Program-made: the position numbers and the translations under genes
The notes under the pieces: generated by a model
Told to the model about the DNA's origin: nothing
What the model saw: the letters and a program-made list of their open reading frames with translations, nothing else
Database searches by the model: none
In this document: in pieces, positions 25,015-26,178 of the stretch
How positions within the stretch are numbered: position 1 is the first letter of the stretch
Layout of the letters: each line of letters opens with the position of its first letter
Source: CAYQUC01 sp964514215
GTDB taxonomy: Bacteria > Pseudomonadota > Gammaproteobacteria > UBA6429 > Thiohalophilaceae
Reading direction: 5' to 3'
NCBI GenBank assembly: GCA_964514215.1
Contig: CAZEPW010000051.1
Coordinates: forward strand, 1-26,178
DNA length: 26,178 bases

Positions 25015-25926
25015 ATGGCCTCACTAAAATCAGATAAAGAAGCAATTGCACTCGCACACTTAGCCTTGCAATTCGATTCACCACAAGGCAATAATATTGT
25101 AGGCAGCGCGCCAACGGATGAGGAACTAACCTCACTCTATGAAGGCCAACTTGATGCTACGCGCCGTGCCCAAGTGATGAGCCACATAGCCAATAATTCA
25201 GAAGTACATCAGCGTTGGATTCGCTGTGTTGACAGCTTATCGTATATTGACGAATTAGAAACTAAAACCAGCGAAAAAATTAAATTACACCAAGGTTTAT
25301 TTGCTTTTATTTCAAATTTATTTCACAAAAAAATGCTTCTAGGCAGCGGCTTCTCAACTGCCGCTGTTATAATATTTGTTATTGCAGTGCAAAGCCAATC
25401 ACCCGATTTTGATATCCAATTAAAATTAAATGATGCTTATTCAAATTGGGGTGGCACTTTACAACAAGAGTGGACAACACTTGCCGATGATCAAAAACCA
25501 AAACCAGTATTTTCTTCGGATCGCTCTTATTTTAGTGAAGCTAAAGAAAAATCTACTATTCAACAGATATTGGAAACTGGTTTTAAAATGGCGATCAACC
25601 AAATTGGTCATGTACCATTTAAAGATTATGGCATTACAGTTGACAAGCTAAGCGATACTAAAAAACTTGATTTTGCTAATAAGCTATCACCATCTCAATA
25701 TGATAGTTTACTTCAAATTGGACAAATATCTGCGCTAGCCGCAGTACAGTGCAAATTAGATTCAGCAAGTAAACGTCTATTACAATTAAATGCTGCATTA
25801 GTAAAACTCAAAGAACAGTTGGATGATTTAGCACTCGATGGAGTGAAGACCTTAAATGATAAGATGGTCGCTAATAATAATGCCTGTGTAACGGCTCAAT
25901 ATGTTGTTGACTTAATCACAAATTAA
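25015..25926 (+). CDS. Single-pass membrane anti-sigma-like protein without zinc ligands
   Basis: This 303-residue protein has a cytoplasmic N-terminal domain (about 33-75: PTDEELTSLYEGQLDATRRA, then MSHIANNSEVHQRW) that follows the zf-HC2 anti-sigma pattern DEELxxYxDGxL...xHxxxCxxC, but the two Cys positions are Asn and Val/His, so it probably binds no zinc. One transmembrane helix (about 107-126) is preceded by HKK, which fits N-terminus inside. About 177 residues then face the periplasm, with a helical C-terminal part (CKLDSASKRLLQLNAALVKLKEQL) and two Cys (near 244 and 293). It lies 59 bases after the sigma-factor gene, the classic order for a sigma/anti-sigma pair. The periplasmic part may sense a signal or be cut by a protease. 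No good ribosome site before ATG 25015 was found; an ATT at 25003 is the only in-frame alternative. Confidence 0.75.
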   Translation: MASLKSDKEAIALAHLALQFDSPQGNNIVGSAPTDEELTSLYEGQLDATRRAQVMSHIANNSEVHQRWIRCVDSLSYIDELETKTSEKIKLHQGLFAFISNLFHKKMLLGSGFSTAAVIIFVIAVQSQSPDFDIQLKLNDAYSNWGGTLQQEWTTLADDQKPKPVFSSDRSYFSEAKEKSTIQQILETGFKMAINQIGHVPFKDYGITVDKLSDTKKLDFANKLSPSQYDSLLQIGQISALAAVQCKLDSASKRLLQLNAALVKLKEQLDDLALDGVKTLNDKMVANNNACVTAQYVVDLITN

Positions 25927-25990
25927 CCATCAAACCATATAAGAAAAATAGCAATCTAATCTGATCTGATAATTTTGAGGTTTTAACTTT

Positions 25991-26103
25991 AGATTCCGGC
26001 TTAAAAGACTACCGGAATGACGACTTTTTTAAACTAGCATGATTTTAAAATACAATTGTCATAACCGCTAGTGTCATTCCCGCATGCCTTTAGCGGGAAT
26101 CCA
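25991..26103. repeat. BIME/REP-like pair of inverted hairpins
   Basis: The first hairpin is ATTCCGG (25993-25999) with CCGGAAT (26012-26018). The second is ATTCCCGC (26076-26083) with GCGGGAAT (26093-26100). The two face each other: GGAATGAC (26014-26021) is the exact complement of GTCATTCC (26073-26080). This is the usual layout of bacterial interspersed mosaic elements, and the ATTCCCGC...GCGGGAAT core resembles the widespread dRS3-type repeat. A T6 run at 26025-26030 after the first hairpin could also make it a terminator for the caspase/sigma unit. The remaining bases to the window end show nothing I can name. Confidence 0.8.
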
Positions 26104-26178
26104 GGGATTCGCTGCAAAACTATCTAACCGTTAAATCGGTATAAGAATAGTATTAGCGCAACGTGATTACTCTGAGGC

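Overview
The window is an AT-rich stretch of what looks like a gammaproteobacterial chromosome. The DEAD-box helicase and PhnA/YjdM-type protein, the many Gram-negative lipoprotein signal peptides and a two-partner-secretion adhesin all fit that. The taxon is inferred from protein character, not from a marker gene. No tRNA, rRNA, transposase, phage gene or CRISPR array was seen.

Left flank (1-3600), mostly housekeeping: the C-terminal part of an unrecognised coiled-coil protein, a nested-hairpin REP/MITE-like element, a PhnA-type zinc-ribbon protein on the minus strand, and a DeaD/CsdA-type RNA helicase on the plus strand. An AT-rich hairpin lies between the helicase and the convergent genes that follow.

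Region 3627-10521 (minus strand) is a tightly packed run of seven genes, and every product looks exported or membrane-bound. In transcription order they are: a glycine-rich secreted protein, a 42-residue membrane peptide, a lipoprotein with three copies of an unrecognised four-cysteine repeat, a second glycine-rich paralogue, a 56-residue lipoprotein, a 920-residue TPR lipoprotein and a 204-residue TPR lipoprotein. It reads as one operon for a cell-surface structure. The two smallest genes are easily missed by annotation.

Region 10645-13416 (minus strand) holds a small two-helix membrane protein and a lipoprotein with an Ig-like domain, an FN3-like domain and a seven-repeat beta-propeller.

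Region 13749-21572 (minus strand) is one intact gene for a 2607-residue filamentous-haemagglutinin-like TpsA exoprotein. Its N-terminal secretion domain is clear; its C-terminal part is very AT-rich and unrecognised. No TpsB transporter gene and no immunity gene are visible.

Region 21573-22229 is the divergent control region between the adhesin and a caspase gene. It contains a tandem array of the 9-mer TTGTAAGAT: six copies, a 100-N assembly gap, then six more copies. Shorter versions (TTGTAAGAWTTGTA) occur singly or in pairs upstream of the seven-gene operon and the small membrane-protein gene, and a degenerate one lies upstream of the caspase gene. This suggests one shared regulator.

Region 22230-25926 (plus strand) is a three-gene unit: a secreted caspase-family (C14) protein with an EF-hand-like loop and a DUF4384-like C-terminus, a sigma-70-family factor with a TTG start, and a single-pass membrane protein that looks like an anti-sigma factor whose zinc ligands are lost. 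The topology would let the exported caspase reach the periplasmic half of the anti-sigma factor. The candidate undescribed system is therefore a caspase/sigma/anti-sigma switch next to, and perhaps controlling, the surface-protein genes through the 9-mer motif. A BIME-like pair of inverted hairpins ends the window.
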